64,000 bases of DNA from Erythrobacter sp. (GCF_011765465.1 NZ_CP050265.1:744001-808000), one strand, 5' to 3'; shown: positions 48,588 through 57,857, counted from the stretch's first letter. Numbers and translations are program-made. The notes: generated by a model not told the origin, from the sequence alone.

Positions 48588-49524
48588 GGCGCTTTCTCAG
48601 CCACAGGATCGCCCAGTCGCCGCGCTGGAGCCGCGCGACGAGATGCAGCCCGGCGCGGCGATAGGCGCGGCGCACCTGCGCCTCCTGCTCGCCCGCCAGC
48701 AGCCCGGCGAGCAGCACGCTGCCCCCCGGCGTGACATGGCGCGCGAAATCGGGGGCGAGTTCGACAAGCGGCCCGGCAAGGATATTGGCGATGAGGAGGT
48801 CGTAGGGCGCGTTCACGCGCAACAGGTCGTGCTCCATCCCCTCGGCGACGACGAAGGCCATCTGGCCGGGGCGCGGGCCGAGCGCTACCCGGTTGAGCGC
48901 GGCGTTCTCCGCGACGACCTCGGCGCAGACCTCGTCGATGTCGGACGCGGTGCAATTGGCCAAGGGCCACAGGCGCAGCCCCGCGAAGCCGAGCAGGCCC
49001 GTGCCCGTCCCGATATCCGCGATGCGCCGTGCGACGAGGCCGCTCGCCTTCATCTGCGAGAGCATTTCGAGGCAGCCGGCGGTGGTGCGGTGCTGGCCCG
49101 TGCCGAAAGCCTGGCTCGCCGGGATGACGAAATCGATTTGCTCCGGGTCGGGCGGGAATTCGGGCGTGTGGACGTGGAAGCGCCCGGCGCGGATCGGCTG
49201 GACGTTCTGCTGCGAGAGGGTCAGCCAGTCCTGCGCGGGCAGGCGCTCGACCGCGATTTCGGGCGGGTTGTCGGCGAACAGCCCGGCGAGCGCGGCTTCC
49301 TGCTCGGCCCCCGGTTCGCGCGGATACCAGGCTTCGAGCACCCAGTCCTCGGGGCGGTCTTCGGCCAGTTCGCGGCCCGCTATGACGAGGTCCGCGTCCC
49401 AGTCCTCGATCTCGTCATGGACGAGCAGCGCCTGCTGCACCGCGCGTTTTCCGGCGTGCGCGGTGAGCTTCCACGTCGCGCCCGTATCGTCGGTGTCAGC
49501 GGACAAAGCTCGCCCCGTTCGCAT
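48577..49524 (-). CDS. prmA: Ribosomal protein L11 methyltransferase
   Basis: Methylates lysines and the N-terminus of L11 with S-adenosylmethionine. The 315-residue protein shows an N-terminal recognition domain, the PASQAFGTGQHRTTAGCLEML signature near 140-160, RIADIGTGTGLLGFAGL as SAM motif I, and NILAGPLVELAPDFARHV as the NxLxxPL-type post motif. Start: ATG at 49524 overlaps the SDR gene by 29 bases; a TTG at 49506 would leave an 11-base overlap like that at the other end, so the start is not settled. Operon with the flanking genes. Confidence 0.9.
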   Translation of the reverse strand: MRTGRALSADTDDTGATWKLTAHAGKRAVQQALLVHDEIEDWDADLVIAGRELAEDRPEDWVLEAWYPREPGAEQEAALAGLFADNPPEIAVERLPAQDWLTLSQQNVQPIRAGRFHVHTPEFPPDPEQIDFVIPASQAFGTGQHRTTAGCLEMLSQMKASGLVARRIADIGTGTGLLGFAGLRLWPLANCTASDIDEVCAEVVAENAALNRVALGPRPGQMAFVVAEGMEHDLLRVNAPYDLLIANILAGPLVELAPDFARHVTPGGSVLLAGLLAGEQEAQVRRAYRRAGLHLVARLQRGDWAILWLRKRRGR

Positions 49525-50218
49525 CGATCACCGCGCCCGTCATGCTCGGCGGCGCATCGAGCGCGCAGAAGGCGGCGATGGTCGCGATTTCCTCGGGCTC
49601 GGCGACGCGGCCCAGCGGGATGTCGGCGAGCAGGCCCGGCCCGCCGCGGCTTTCAAGGTAGTCGCCCGCCATGCTGGTGTCGGTGAAGCCCGGCGTGATC
49701 GCGTAGCTCAATACGCCCATGTTGGCATAGGCGCGCGCGATGGTCTTGTGCATGGCGACCATGCCGCCCTTGGCCGCGGCATAGTGCCAGTGCGCGGGCG
49801 AATCCCCGCGATAGGCCGCGCGGCTCGCGACATGGACGAGCCGTCCGCGAACGCCGTCCTCGCCCGCATCCCCGTCGAGCCAATGGAGCACCGCGAGCCG
49901 CGACAATTGCGCTGCGGCGGTAAGGTTGATGCGCAGCGTGTCCTCCCACGCGTCGAGCCATTCGATGTCGGAGCGTTCGAGACGCGAGGCTTCGAACAGG
50001 CCGGCGTTGTTGATGACCGCATCGATCCGCCCGCCGCCCGTCTCGAGCGCGGCTTCCCACAGCAATTGGGGCGCTGCCGGATCGGTGAAATCGGCGGCGA
50101 TTTCGCCGTCCCCGCCGCGCGTCGAATGGCCGATCACCGTGACCCCGCGCGCGGCGAGCGCCTCGCGCACCGCCGCGCCTATGCCCCGGCTCGTCCCCGT
50201 AACAAGAATGACACTCAT
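49496..50218 (-). CDS. Short-chain dehydrogenase/reductase
   Basis: A 240-residue SDR with VTGTSRGIGAAVREAL (cofactor loop), NNAGLFEASRL, the serine in VHVASRAAYRG, YAAAKGGMVAMHK (Tyr and Lys), and ITPGFTDTSMAGDYL. It looks like FabG-type beta-ketoacyl reductases, and the C-terminal SMTGAVIDANGASFVR is typical. The exact substrate is not evident. Start ATG at 50218 fits the family's N-terminus; an upstream in-frame TTG/ATG would add an unrelated 22-residue stretch. First gene of a minus-strand operon with prmA; divergent from sdhC with 108 bases between. Confidence 0.88.
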   Translation of the reverse strand: MSVILVTGTSRGIGAAVREALAARGVTVIGHSTRGGDGEIAADFTDPAAPQLLWEAALETGGGRIDAVINNAGLFEASRLERSDIEWLDAWEDTLRINLTAAAQLSRLAVLHWLDGDAGEDGVRGRLVHVASRAAYRGDSPAHWHYAAAKGGMVAMHKTIARAYANMGVLSYAITPGFTDTSMAGDYLESRGGPGLLADIPLGRVAEPEEIATIAAFCALDAPPSMTGAVIDANGASFVR

Positions 50219-50326
50219 GCAAGCCCCTATCCCGAAATTTGCAAGCGGAGTCGAGTTCTCGCCGCTTGCCCTATGCCGCAGCATCGTTAAGTGAGTGCCG
50301 GAATATCAATGCGACATGGGACGATC

Positions 50327-50734
50327 ATGAGTCAAAGAGACCATCACAGCGCAAGGCCGCTGTCGCCGCATCTCCAGATCTGGCGCTGGGGGCCGCATAT
50401 GCTGGTCTCGATCCTGCACCGCGTTTCGGGTTCCGCCATGGCGCTGGTCGGCCTGCCGCTGCTGGTGTGGTTCCTGGGCGCTCTCGCGAGCGGGCCGGAG
50501 GCGTTTGCGACCTTCACCTTCTGGATGGGCTCGCCGATTGGCCTGGTCGTTCTGTTCGGCCTGTCCTGGGCCTTCTTCAACCACATGATGAGCGGGCTAC
50601 GCCACTTCGTGCTCGACATCGGGGCGGGCTACGATCTCGACGTCAACCGCTTCTGGTCGATTGCCTCGCCCGTCATCGGCGTGCTGCTGACGCTGGCGCT
50701 GTGGTCCTACCTGCTGTTCGCGAAGGGAGCCTGA
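50327..50734 (+). CDS. sdhC: Succinate dehydrogenase cytochrome b556 subunit
   Basis: A 135-residue membrane anchor of complex II with three membrane segments (about 30-55, 65-90, 110-130). Family signatures RPLSPHLQIWRWGPHMLVSILHRVSG at the N-terminus, with the conserved Ser/Arg of the quinone site, and FNHMMSGLRHFVLDIG, whose histidine is an axial haem ligand, are present. ATG at 50327 is chosen from three in-frame candidates (GTG 50291, ATG 50309) by homology. The next gene, sdhD, begins three bases after the stop. Confidence 0.93.
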   Translation: MSQRDHHSARPLSPHLQIWRWGPHMLVSILHRVSGSAMALVGLPLLVWFLGALASGPEAFATFTFWMGSPIGLVVLFGLSWAFFNHMMSGLRHFVLDIGAGYDLDVNRFWSIASPVIGVLLTLALWSYLLFAKGA

Positions 50735-50737
50735 CCA

Positions 50738-51124
50738 ATGGGTAACGGCACTTCGATCGGCCGCGTGCGCGGCCTCGGCCCGAGCCACGAAGGCGCGCAT
50801 CACTGGCTGCTGCAGCGCACCACGGCGGCGGGCAATCTCATCGTCATGGCGTGGCTGATCGTCAGCTTCGCGATGCTGTCCGATTTCTCCCATGCCGGTG
50901 TCTCGACATGGCTCGCCCAGCCGATCGCGGCGGTCCCGATGGCGCTGCTCACGATCAGCCTGTTCTGGCACGCCCGGCTCGGCCTGCAGGTCGTGATCGA
51001 GGACTACATCCACGAGCCCGGTTCCAAGTTCGCGCTGATCACGGCGCTCAATCTCGCGGTATTCGGCGGCGCGGGCTTTGCCCTGTTCAGCGTCGCAACC
51101 CTCGCATTCGGAGCAAAGGCTTAA
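50738..51124 (+). CDS. sdhD: Succinate dehydrogenase hydrophobic membrane anchor
   Basis: A 128-residue second membrane anchor of complex II, with three membrane helices (about 30-50, 60-82, 98-122). The block [24 protein letters not shown] and [20 protein letters not shown], in which the histidine is a haem ligand and the Tyr contributes to the quinone site, is typical of alphaproteobacterial SdhD. ATG 50738 follows AGGGAG; its stop overlaps sdhA by one base (TAATG). Confidence 0.93.
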   Translation: MGNGTSIGRVRGLGPSHEGAHHWLLQRTTAAGNLIVMAWLIVSFAMLSDFSHAGVSTWLAQPIAAVPMALLTISLFWHARLGLQVVIEDYIHEPGSKFALITALNLAVFGGAGFALFSVATLAFGAKA

Positions 51125-52977
51125 TGGCAAGCGCACCCGCCAATGATGCAGGCCCTTCGCTGAAGGGCTCGTATAAGATCGTCGATCACACCTATGACGT
51201 CGTCGTCGTGGGCGCGGGCGGATCGGGCCTGCGCGCCACCATGGGCGCGGCCGAAGCGGGCCTTCGCACGGCGAACATCTCCAAGGTCTTCCCGACCCGC
51301 AGCCACACGGTCGCGGCGCAGGGCGGAATCGCGGCGAGCCTCGGCAACAACACGCCCGACCACTGGACCTGGCATATGTACGACACGGTCAAGGGGTCGG
51401 ACTGGCTGGGCGACCAGGACGCGATCGAATATCTCGCGCGCGAAGCCCCGCAGGCGGTCTACGAGCTCGAGCACGCGGGCGTGCCGTTCAGCCGCAACGA
51501 GGACGGGACGATCTACCAGCGGCCTTTCGGCGGGCACATGCAGAATATGGGCGAAGGCCCGCCCGTGCAGCGCACCTGCGCCGCCGCCGACCGCACGGGG
51601 CACGCGATGCTCCACGCGCTCTACCAGCAGAGCCTCAAGTACGATGCGGATTTCTTCATCGAGTATTTCGCGCTCGACCTGATCATGGCCGATGTCGACG
51701 GCGAGAAGAAATGCGTCGGCGTGATGGCGATGTGCCTCGACGACGGGACGATCCACCGCTTCCGCGCGCAGAGCGTGGTGCTGGCGACCGGCGGATATGG
51801 CCGGTGCTACTTCACCGCTACATCCGCGCACACCTGCACCGGCGACGGCGGCGGCATGGTGCTGCGCGCCGGGCTTCCGCTGCAGGACATGGAATTCGTC
51901 CAGTTCCACCCGACCGGCATCTACGGCGCGGGCGTGCTCATCACCGAAGGCGCGCGCGGCGAGGGTGGCTACCTGACGAACAGCGAAGGTGAACGCTTCA
52001 TGGAGCGTTATGCGCCGTCCGCGAAGGACCTCGCCTCGCGCGATGTCGTCAGCCGCTCGATGGCGCTCGAAATGCGCGAAGGGCGAGGCGTCGGGCCGGA
52101 GGGGGATCACATCTACCTCCACCTCGACCACATCGATCCCAAGGTGCTGGCCGAACGGCTTCCCGGCATCACCGAGAGCGGCAAGATCTTCGCCGGCGTC
52201 GACCTGACCCGCGAACCGCTGCCGGTGACGCCGACCGTGCATTACAACATGGGCGGCATCCCGTGTAACTATCACGGCCAGGTCGTCACCATCGGCCCGG
52301 ACGGAAACCCGGACCATGTCGTGCCCGGCCTCTACGCCGTGGGCGAAGCGGCCTGCGTCTCGGTCCACGGGGCGAATCGCCTCGGCTCCAATTCGCTGAT
52401 CGACCTCGTCGTGTTCGGCCGCGCGACCGGCATCCATCTGAAGGAAAACCTCAAGGCCGGCGCGAGCCAGCCCGAACTTCCGACCGACAGCGCCGACTTC
52501 GCGCTCACCAGGCTCGACCACTTCCGCTATGCCGAGGGCGGCTCGCCCACGGCCGCGATCCGCGCCGATATGCAGAAGGCGATGCAGCAGCACGCCGCCG
52601 TGTTCCGCGACCAGAAGCTGATGGACGAGGGCGTCAAGAAGCTCGCCGAGCAGAACAAGCGGATGGAGGACATCCACGTCACCGACAAGTCGCTGATCTG
52701 GAACTCGGACCTGATCGAAACGCTCGAACTCGACAACCTCATGGCGCAGGCGAACGTGACCATGGCAAGCGCCGCCAACCGCAAGGAAAGCCGCGGAGCC
52801 CACGCGCACGAGGATTATCCCGAGCGCAACGACAAGGAATGGATGAAGCACACCGTCGCCTGGTTCGACGGCTGGGGCGGACGCGGCTCGAACATCCGCA
52901 TCGATTACCGCCCGGTCCACGAATACACGCTGACCGAAGACGCGACCTACATCGAGCCCAAGGCGCGCGTGTATTGA
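51124..52977 (+). CDS. sdhA: Succinate dehydrogenase flavoprotein subunit
   Basis: The 617-residue catalytic subunit that oxidises succinate to fumarate. The FAD-binding dinucleotide motif [16 protein letters not shown] is near residue 24-40, and the histidyl-FAD attachment motif [11 protein letters not shown] near residue 59. Substrate-binding and catalytic segments [24 protein letters not shown], the active-site arginine in [16 protein letters not shown] and the C-terminal [21 protein letters not shown] block ([17 protein letters not shown] here) are complete. The iron-sulfur subunit gene sdhB does not follow; a strong hairpin and an unrelated peptidase gene do. The subunit must be encoded elsewhere. 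Confidence 0.96.
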   Translation: MASAPANDAGPSLKGSYKIVDHTYDVVVVGAGGSGLRATMGAAEAGLRTANISKVFPTRSHTVAAQGGIAASLGNNTPDHWTWHMYDTVKGSDWLGDQDAIEYLAREAPQAVYELEHAGVPFSRNEDGTIYQRPFGGHMQNMGEGPPVQRTCAAADRTGHAMLHALYQQSLKYDADFFIEYFALDLIMADVDGEKKCVGVMAMCLDDGTIHRFRAQSVVLATGGYGRCYFTATSAHTCTGDGGGMVLRAGLPLQDMEFVQFHPTGIYGAGVLITEGARGEGGYLTNSEGERFMERYAPSAKDLASRDVVSRSMALEMREGRGVGPEGDHIYLHLDHIDPKVLAERLPGITESGKIFAGVDLTREPLPVTPTVHYNMGGIPCNYHGQVVTIGPDGNPDHVVPGLYAVGEAACVSVHGANRLGSNSLIDLVVFGRATGIHLKENLKAGASQPELPTDSADFALTRLDHFRYAEGGSPTAAIRADMQKAMQQHAAVFRDQKLMDEGVKKLAEQNKRMEDIHVTDKSLIWNSDLIETLELDNLMAQANVTMASAANRKESRGAHAHEDYPERNDKEWMKHTVAWFDGWGGRGSNIRIDYRPVHEYTLTEDATYIEPKARVY

Positions 52978-52985
52978 GGACGCAG

Positions 52986-53013
52986 GCGGCGTCCGGGCTC
53001 TCCCGGACGCCGC
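52986..53013 (+). terminator. Very stable hairpin after sdhA
   Basis: GCGGCGTCCGGG (52986-52997) pairs fully with CCCGGACGCCGC (53002-53013) around CTCT, nine bases after the sdhA stop. No T tract follows; it is a likely transcript end or 3' protector. Confidence 0.6.
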
Positions 53014-53096
53014 GCGCAGCTCCCGGACGATGCCGGTTCGCTAGTCACGCCGAACCGGCTTGACGCTTGCAGCAGCGGCGGGCAGCTTGCCTGCCT

Positions 53097-54122
53097 ATGA
53101 AGCGGGGCGCGATCATGGTGGGGGTCTGGGCGAGCCTGCTTGCTCTTGCTGCACCGCCGACGCTCTCTGCCAACCCCAACCAGCCGCCTCCTCACACCGA
53201 GCCTTTTCCGAACCTCGTCACCGGCGAGAGCCGCGAGGATGCGAAGGCCAGCTTCGATCTCGGCCCGCAGATGCGGCGCGGGGTGAGCGTTGCCGAAATG
53301 CTGGAGCAGCGTGCGCGGCTCGATGCGGCGCTGGGGCAGCTCAGGGCGCATCGCAGGGGCACGGTCGATGCCTATGTCGTGACGGTGGCGCTCGACAGCG
53401 ACCCGGTCTTCGCCCGCGAGGCGCGCGAGGCGGGACGGGTGCTTGCCCGGCGCTATGGCGCGGACGGGCGCACGCTGGTGCTCGCCGGGCCGGACGGCAC
53501 GCGCGACGACCGGCCGCACGGCTCGATCGAGGCGCTTGCGCTCTCGCTTGCCCGGATCGCCGAGCTGATGGACCCGGAAGAAGACGCGCTCGTGCTCTAC
53601 ACCACCAGCCACGGCGCGCCCTATGGCCTCGTCTTCCATTACGGCGACACCGGATACGGCATTCTCTCGCCCGCGCGGCTCAAGTCCGTGCTTCAGGAAC
53701 TCGGCATCGCGCGCCGCGTGCTGATCGTCTCGGCGTGCTATTCGGGCATCTTCATCCCTGAACTCGCCGGCCCCGACAGCGCGATCATGACCGCGGCAGC
53801 GGGCAATCGCACCAGCTTCGGCTGCGAGGCGGACAATGACTGGACCTTCTACGGCGATGCGATGATCAACCGCGCTCTGAGGAAGCCCGTGCCGCTGACC
53901 GAAGCCGCGCAGGAGGCGAACCGCACCATCGCGGGGTGGGAGGCGAACCTTCGCCTGTTCGCCTCGCTCCCGCAATCGAGCATCGGGGACGGGGCGAAGG
54001 CGTGGCTGGCCGAACTGGAAGCGAACCTCCCCGCAGCCGCGGACCCGGTCGGGCGGTCGGCGTTCGAAGCGGCGAAGGAGAAGCTCGCTAGTCAGCCTGC
54101 TCCACAACCCGCACGTCGATGA
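53097..54122 (+). CDS. Secreted C13 (legumain-like) caspase-fold peptidase
   Basis: A 341-residue exported protein with a signal peptide (about 1-24). The mature part has the legumain arrangement: DALVLYTTSHGAPYGLVFHYG with the catalytic histidine near 180, and RRVLIVSACYSGIFIPELAG with the catalytic cysteine near 220. These fit family C13, whose eukaryotic members cut after asparagine. Bacterial members are poorly studied; a role in periplasmic processing is a guess. The preceding hairpin isolates it from sdhA. Its last 35 bases overlap the convergent phytase-like/cyclophilin gene, which is unusual here. ATG 53097. Confidence 0.8.
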   Translation: MKRGAIMVGVWASLLALAAPPTLSANPNQPPPHTEPFPNLVTGESREDAKASFDLGPQMRRGVSVAEMLEQRARLDAALGQLRAHRRGTVDAYVVTVALDSDPVFAREAREAGRVLARRYGADGRTLVLAGPDGTRDDRPHGSIEALALSLARIAELMDPEEDALVLYTTSHGAPYGLVFHYGDTGYGILSPARLKSVLQELGIARRVLIVSACYSGIFIPELAGPDSAIMTAAAGNRTSFGCEADNDWTFYGDAMINRALRKPVPLTEAAQEANRTIAGWEANLRLFASLPQSSIGDGAKAWLAELEANLPAAADPVGRSAFEAAKEKLASQPAPQPARR

Positions 54123-55653
54123 TCTTCACCGGCTCGGCCAGCATCTGGCCCTTCATCACCCCTTCACCCTTGTCGGGATCGCCGGGCCGCGCGTGGATCG
54201 CGGCGACCACGTCCATCCCGCCGGTGACATAGCCGAACACGGCATAGCCATTGCGCCACGTCGGATTGTCGCTATCGGGCCGCGCGTCGAGCCCGGTCTG
54301 GTCCTGCAGCATGATCGAGAAATCGCCGTTCGCCGTGCCGGGTTCGCCCATCGCCATCGAAAGCGCGCCGTTGGTGTGGGAAAGCCCCGTCTCGCTGGTC
54401 GGCTCGTGTTCGATGCCGGGCAGGATGCGGTCCGGATCCTGCTGCGTTCCGCCCTGGATCAGCCCGTTGGGCATCGGCTCGCGGTCGAGTTTCATCGCGC
54501 GGTAGAACACCGTCCCGTCGAAGCGGTCCTCCCTTGCATAGCGCAGGAAATTGGCCGCGGTGATCGGCGCGCGCTCGGTTTCCAGCGCGACGGTGATGTC
54601 GCCCAGTTCGGTCTCGATCACGACGGTCTGCGTCTCGTAGTCCTTGGGCGGGGTCACGTCGGCGGGCGGGGGAGGGGGCGCGTCCGACTTGATCTCGAAT
54701 TTCGCCAGCAAGGTGCGCTGGCAACCGGGCGCATCGTCCTCGGCGCAATTGCGGAAATTGTCGTCGCTGACGAGGTAGAAATAGGTCTTGCCCGATTGCT
54801 CGCGCAGGGCCAGCCCTTCGAAATTGTCGAGCTTCATCGGCGGGCGCAGCACGGCGAGCGTTTTGGGCGGCACGCCGCCTGCGACCTCGACGATGGCCGC
54901 GCGGTTGCCCTCCTCGGGGCGGTAGCTGCGAAAGAGGACGTAGCACGTGCCGTCCGCCTTGCACGCGGCATCGGTCGGCACGCCGCCCGCCTCGGCGATG
55001 CCTTGGGGGGCGGGCAATTGGAACAGGCTCGCGCTGGTGCCGGTCACGCGCACGCAATTTGGGCGGTCGGGGCTGGCCCATTCTCCGCAGGCGATGAAGC
55101 CACCCTCGAAAGCGGCAAGCGCCTCGATCCCGCTATTGCCCGAAGCCTGCGAGAGCAATTCGGCGGCGCGGTCCTCGGTGGCGGTGGGTGCGCCTGCGTA
55201 ATCGACATAGCGCCAGATGCGCTGCTCGCGCTCAAAGGCGATAAGCCAGCCGCCCGCCGGGTCGAACGCGATCGCCTCGGCATCGGCGCGCTCCTTGTCG
55301 TCCAGCTCGTCCCCGTCCGTTTCGAGCAGCGGGCCGATCTCCATCGCCGCGACGTCCACGAGGCGGCGGTTGATGTCGTCGGGCACGATGCGCAGCCAGC
55401 GCCCGTCGTCGGCGACCGCGTGGAGCGCGCCGTCCGCCCAGTCGAGGCCCGAAATTCCGCCGATTGCGAATTCGTCCGGCTCGATCTCGACCGCGCCGCG
55501 GAAGACCAGCTCGCCGACCTCCTCGTCCTCGCCAAGGCCGAGATCGGCGGGGTTTGTCAGCGGGAAGAACTCCTCCGCCACCAGCGCGGCGGGCAGGGGC
55601 AGGGCTGCGAGAATCGCGGCGAGCAGGGCGAGAAGGGCGGGGCGGTGGGTCAT
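54088..55653 (-). CDS. Exported fusion: phytase-like esterase domain plus cyclophilin
   Basis: A 521-residue exported protein with a signal peptide (about 1-27). Residues 45-325 match the esterase-like/phytase-like domain (FAIGGISGLDWADGALHAVADDG and DAEAIAFDPAGGWLIAFEREQRIW), a beta-propeller-like fold. After a Pro-rich linker (PPPPPADVTPPKDYE, about 330-345) a complete cyclophilin-type peptidyl-prolyl isomerase follows (about 345-515): VIETELGDITVALE, DGTVFYRAM with the arginine, GLIQGGTQQDPD, SMAMGEPGTANGDFSIM and NGYAVFGYVTGGMDVV. The two parts read in one uninterrupted frame. Separate genes are the norm, so this is a notable fusion. ATG 55653; the promoter lies in the blaI intergenic region. 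Confidence 0.82.
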   Translation of the reverse strand: MTHRPALLALLAAILAALPLPAALVAEEFFPLTNPADLGLGEDEEVGELVFRGAVEIEPDEFAIGGISGLDWADGALHAVADDGRWLRIVPDDINRRLVDVAAMEIGPLLETDGDELDDKERADAEAIAFDPAGGWLIAFEREQRIWRYVDYAGAPTATEDRAAELLSQASGNSGIEALAAFEGGFIACGEWASPDRPNCVRVTGTSASLFQLPAPQGIAEAGGVPTDAACKADGTCYVLFRSYRPEEGNRAAIVEVAGGVPPKTLAVLRPPMKLDNFEGLALREQSGKTYFYLVSDDNFRNCAEDDAPGCQRTLLAKFEIKSDAPPPPPADVTPPKDYETQTVVIETELGDITVALETERAPITAANFLRYAREDRFDGTVFYRAMKLDREPMPNGLIQGGTQQDPDRILPGIEHEPTSETGLSHTNGALSMAMGEPGTANGDFSIMLQDQTGLDARPDSDNPTWRNGYAVFGYVTGGMDVVAAIHARPGDPDKGEGVMKGQMLAEPVKIIDVRVVEQAD

Positions 55654-55723
55654 GCGTGCGATGATATGCGCGCTTCGTCGGGGCGCAAGCGTCGTTCGTG
55701 GATGTTCATCCGGGCTTCATGTT

Positions 55724-55754
55724 TACAGACGTAGTCGATGCGCCTACAGATGTA
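55724..55754. promoter_or_regulatory. Double BlaI/MecI-type operator
   Basis: TACAGACGTA (55724-55733) and TACAGATGTA (55745-55754) are dyads of the TACA/TGTA type known for BlaI and MecI, with centres 21 bases apart (two helical turns). They lie 24 bases upstream of the blaI-like GTG and between it and the divergent fusion gene. Confidence 0.7.
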
Positions 55755-55778
55755 ATCGCAAGCAGGGAGACCGCTTTC

Positions 55779-56162
55779 GTGACCGACCGTAACCCACCCG
55801 AAAGGATCAGCGAGGCCGAGCACGCCGTGATGGAGGCGCTCTGGACCCGCGGGACTATGACCGCCGCCGAAGTGTGCGACGTCGTCTGCGAGAGCCGCGG
55901 CTGGAGCCTCGCCACGGTCAAGACCCTGCTCTCGCGCCTTGTCCAGAAGGGCGCGATCGGGGCCGAGCCCGACGGGCGGCGCTATCTCTACAGCGCCCTG
56001 ATCGAACGCGCCGATTACGTGGGCGGCGAATCGCGCCGGCTCGTCGACCGCCTGTTCGGCGGGCGGCCCGCCTCGCTCTTCGCCCACCTCGCAGAAAGCG
56101 AGGCGCTTACCGAAGACGACCTTGAGGAGATCGAGGCCCTGCTGAAGGAGATGCGCAAATGA
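55779..56162 (+). CDS. BlaI/MecI/CopY family transcriptional repressor
   Basis: A 127-residue winged-helix repressor: RISEAEHAVMEALWTRGTMTAAEVCDVVCESRGWSLATVKTLLSRLVQKGAIGAEPDGRRYLYSAL carries the DNA-binding domain with recognition helix around ATVKTLLSRL, and the C-terminal helices form the dimerisation part ending TEDDLEEIEALLKEMRK. These repressors are cleaved or released on signal from a BlaR1/MecR1-type protease; that gene follows with a four-base overlap. GTG at 55779 is favoured by GGGAGA upstream and the domain boundary; an open frame upstream would run through the operators. Confidence 0.92.
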   Translation: MTDRNPPERISEAEHAVMEALWTRGTMTAAEVCDVVCESRGWSLATVKTLLSRLVQKGAIGAEPDGRRYLYSALIERADYVGGESRRLVDRLFGGRPASLFAHLAESEALTEDDLEEIEALLKEMRK

Positions 56163-57832
56163 GCGGCTTCCTCCTTGAAACGCTGGTTTGGACCGGGGCG
56201 CTGATCGCGCTGGTCCTTGTCCTTCGCCGCCCGGTCGCGCAGGTGTTCGGGCCGCGCATGGCCTATGCCCTGTGGGCGCTGCCGATGGCGCGCCTCCTGA
56301 TGCCGCCGATCACGCTGCCCGCCTGGCTTGCGCCCGCGCCCGAGGCCGAACCGATGACCGTCGGGCTCGCCCTTGATGCAGGCGAAGTCCAGACGGTCGC
56401 GCTCGCGCCAGCCACGCGCGAGGCTGACCCTGCGCCCCTTCTTTCGCTCGACTGGGAGGCGCTGGGCACGGCCGCGCTGCTCGTCTGGCTGGCGGGGGCG
56501 GCGGTGTTCCTCGCCAATCGCTTCCGCCACTATTTCGCCCTGCGCGATGAGCTGGTCGCCGATGCGCGCGAGGTCGGGCGCCTCGAGGGGCCTTTCGCCT
56601 CCATCCGCCTGATCGAGACGCCGGGCACGGCCGCGCCGCTCGCTTTCGGGGTGGTCGACCCCGTGATCGCCCTGCCGCCCGGCTTCATGGCGCAGGCCGA
56701 CCGCACGGCGCGCGACCTCGCGCTGGAGCACGAAATCGCCCACCACCGCGGGCACGACCTGCTCATCAATGTCCTCGTCCAGCCGCTGTTCGCCGCGCAC
56801 TGGTTCAATCCGCTCGGCCGCTATGGCTGGCTCGCGCTGCGCCGCGACCAGGAAGCGGCCTGTGACGCGCGGGTCGTCGCCGCGCGTTCGAGCGACGAGC
56901 GCGCGGTCTATGCCCGCCTCATCGCCAGCACCGCCGCCGGGCCGCGGGTCGCGCTCGCCGCGCCCATGGCCTGCCCGGTGCTGGGCGAACAATCCATCAT
57001 CCATCGCTTGAGGAGCCTGAAGATGTCCGACCTGTCCCCCCGCCGCCGCATCGCCGGTCGCCTTGCACTGGGCGCAGCCGTGCTCGCCCTGCCGCTCACC
57101 GCGTCGATCAGCTATGCCGAGGCTATCGCGCCCGAAGCGCCCGCAGCTCCGGCTGCGCCCGCCGCGCCCGCTCCGGCTCCGCAGCCGCCCGCGTCGCCTG
57201 AAGCTCCCGACGCGCCGCCCGCGCCCGAGGGGATCGAAAGCATCGACCCCGACAGCGCCGAACCCCAAGTCTATTACACCGAGGAATCCGAATACGTCAC
57301 CATCGTCGAGCGCGAAGAGCCCGGCGCGGACGGCAAGAAGCGCAAGGTGATCGTCAAGCGCGTCACCGACGGCGACGGCAATGTCATAAGCGAGGACGAG
57401 CGCGGCCTCACCCTCGGCTCCCGCACCGAGGTCATCCGCGGCAAGCGCGCCAGCGGCGAGCTCAGCGACGAGGAAGTCGAGGAAATCATGATCGAGGTCC
57501 GCGAAGGGCTCGCCGAAGCCGACGCGGCGCTCAAGGAACTGCCCGCGATGCTGGCCGAGATCGAGCGCGAGGGCGACATGGTGAAGCACCGCACCGTGGT
57601 CGAGATGCAATGCGATCCCGCCAGCAGCGAGGTCGCCACCACCACCACCGACGAGGACGGCGTGACCGTGGTGAGGCTGTGCCAGGCGCGAGTGATGGCG
57701 CAGGCGCTCGAGGGGATCAAGGAAGCGCGCCGCTCGATTGCCGCCGACCGCGAGATGTCCGCTTCGATGCGCAAGAAGATCCTCAAGGAGCTCGACCGCC
57801 AGATCGAGACCTGGGAGGACGCCAACAGCTGA
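56159..57832 (+). CDS. M56 family metallopeptidase (BlaR1/MecR1-like sensor protease)
   Basis: A 557-residue membrane protease. Membrane segments lie near 4-22, 33-55, 105-122 and 300-320. The zinc-binding HExxH reads LEHEIAHHRGHDLL near residue 187, with GWLALRRDQEAACDARVV beyond it providing the third ligand (glutamate). The antirepressor role, cleaving the BlaI-type partner, is inferred from the operon. After the last membrane segment, an Ala/Pro-rich linker (330-360) leads to an acidic C-terminal periplasmic region, not a penicillin-binding domain, so the signal is not obviously a beta-lactam. ATG 56159 overlaps the repressor stop. Confidence 0.9.
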   Translation: MSGFLLETLVWTGALIALVLVLRRPVAQVFGPRMAYALWALPMARLLMPPITLPAWLAPAPEAEPMTVGLALDAGEVQTVALAPATREADPAPLLSLDWEALGTAALLVWLAGAAVFLANRFRHYFALRDELVADAREVGRLEGPFASIRLIETPGTAAPLAFGVVDPVIALPPGFMAQADRTARDLALEHEIAHHRGHDLLINVLVQPLFAAHWFNPLGRYGWLALRRDQEAACDARVVAARSSDERAVYARLIASTAAGPRVALAAPMACPVLGEQSIIHRLRSLKMSDLSPRRRIAGRLALGAAVLALPLTASISYAEAIAPEAPAAPAAPAAPAPAPQPPASPEAPDAPPAPEGIESIDPDSAEPQVYYTEESEYVTIVEREEPGADGKKRKVIVKRVTDGDGNVISEDERGLTLGSRTEVIRGKRASGELSDEEVEEIMIEVREGLAEADAALKELPAMLAEIEREGDMVKHRTVVEMQCDPASSEVATTTTDEDGVTVVRLCQARVMAQALEGIKEARRSIAADREMSASMRKKILKELDRQIETWEDANS

Positions 57833-57857
57833 CGCGCCGCTGCGGCGCCAGCGCGAG

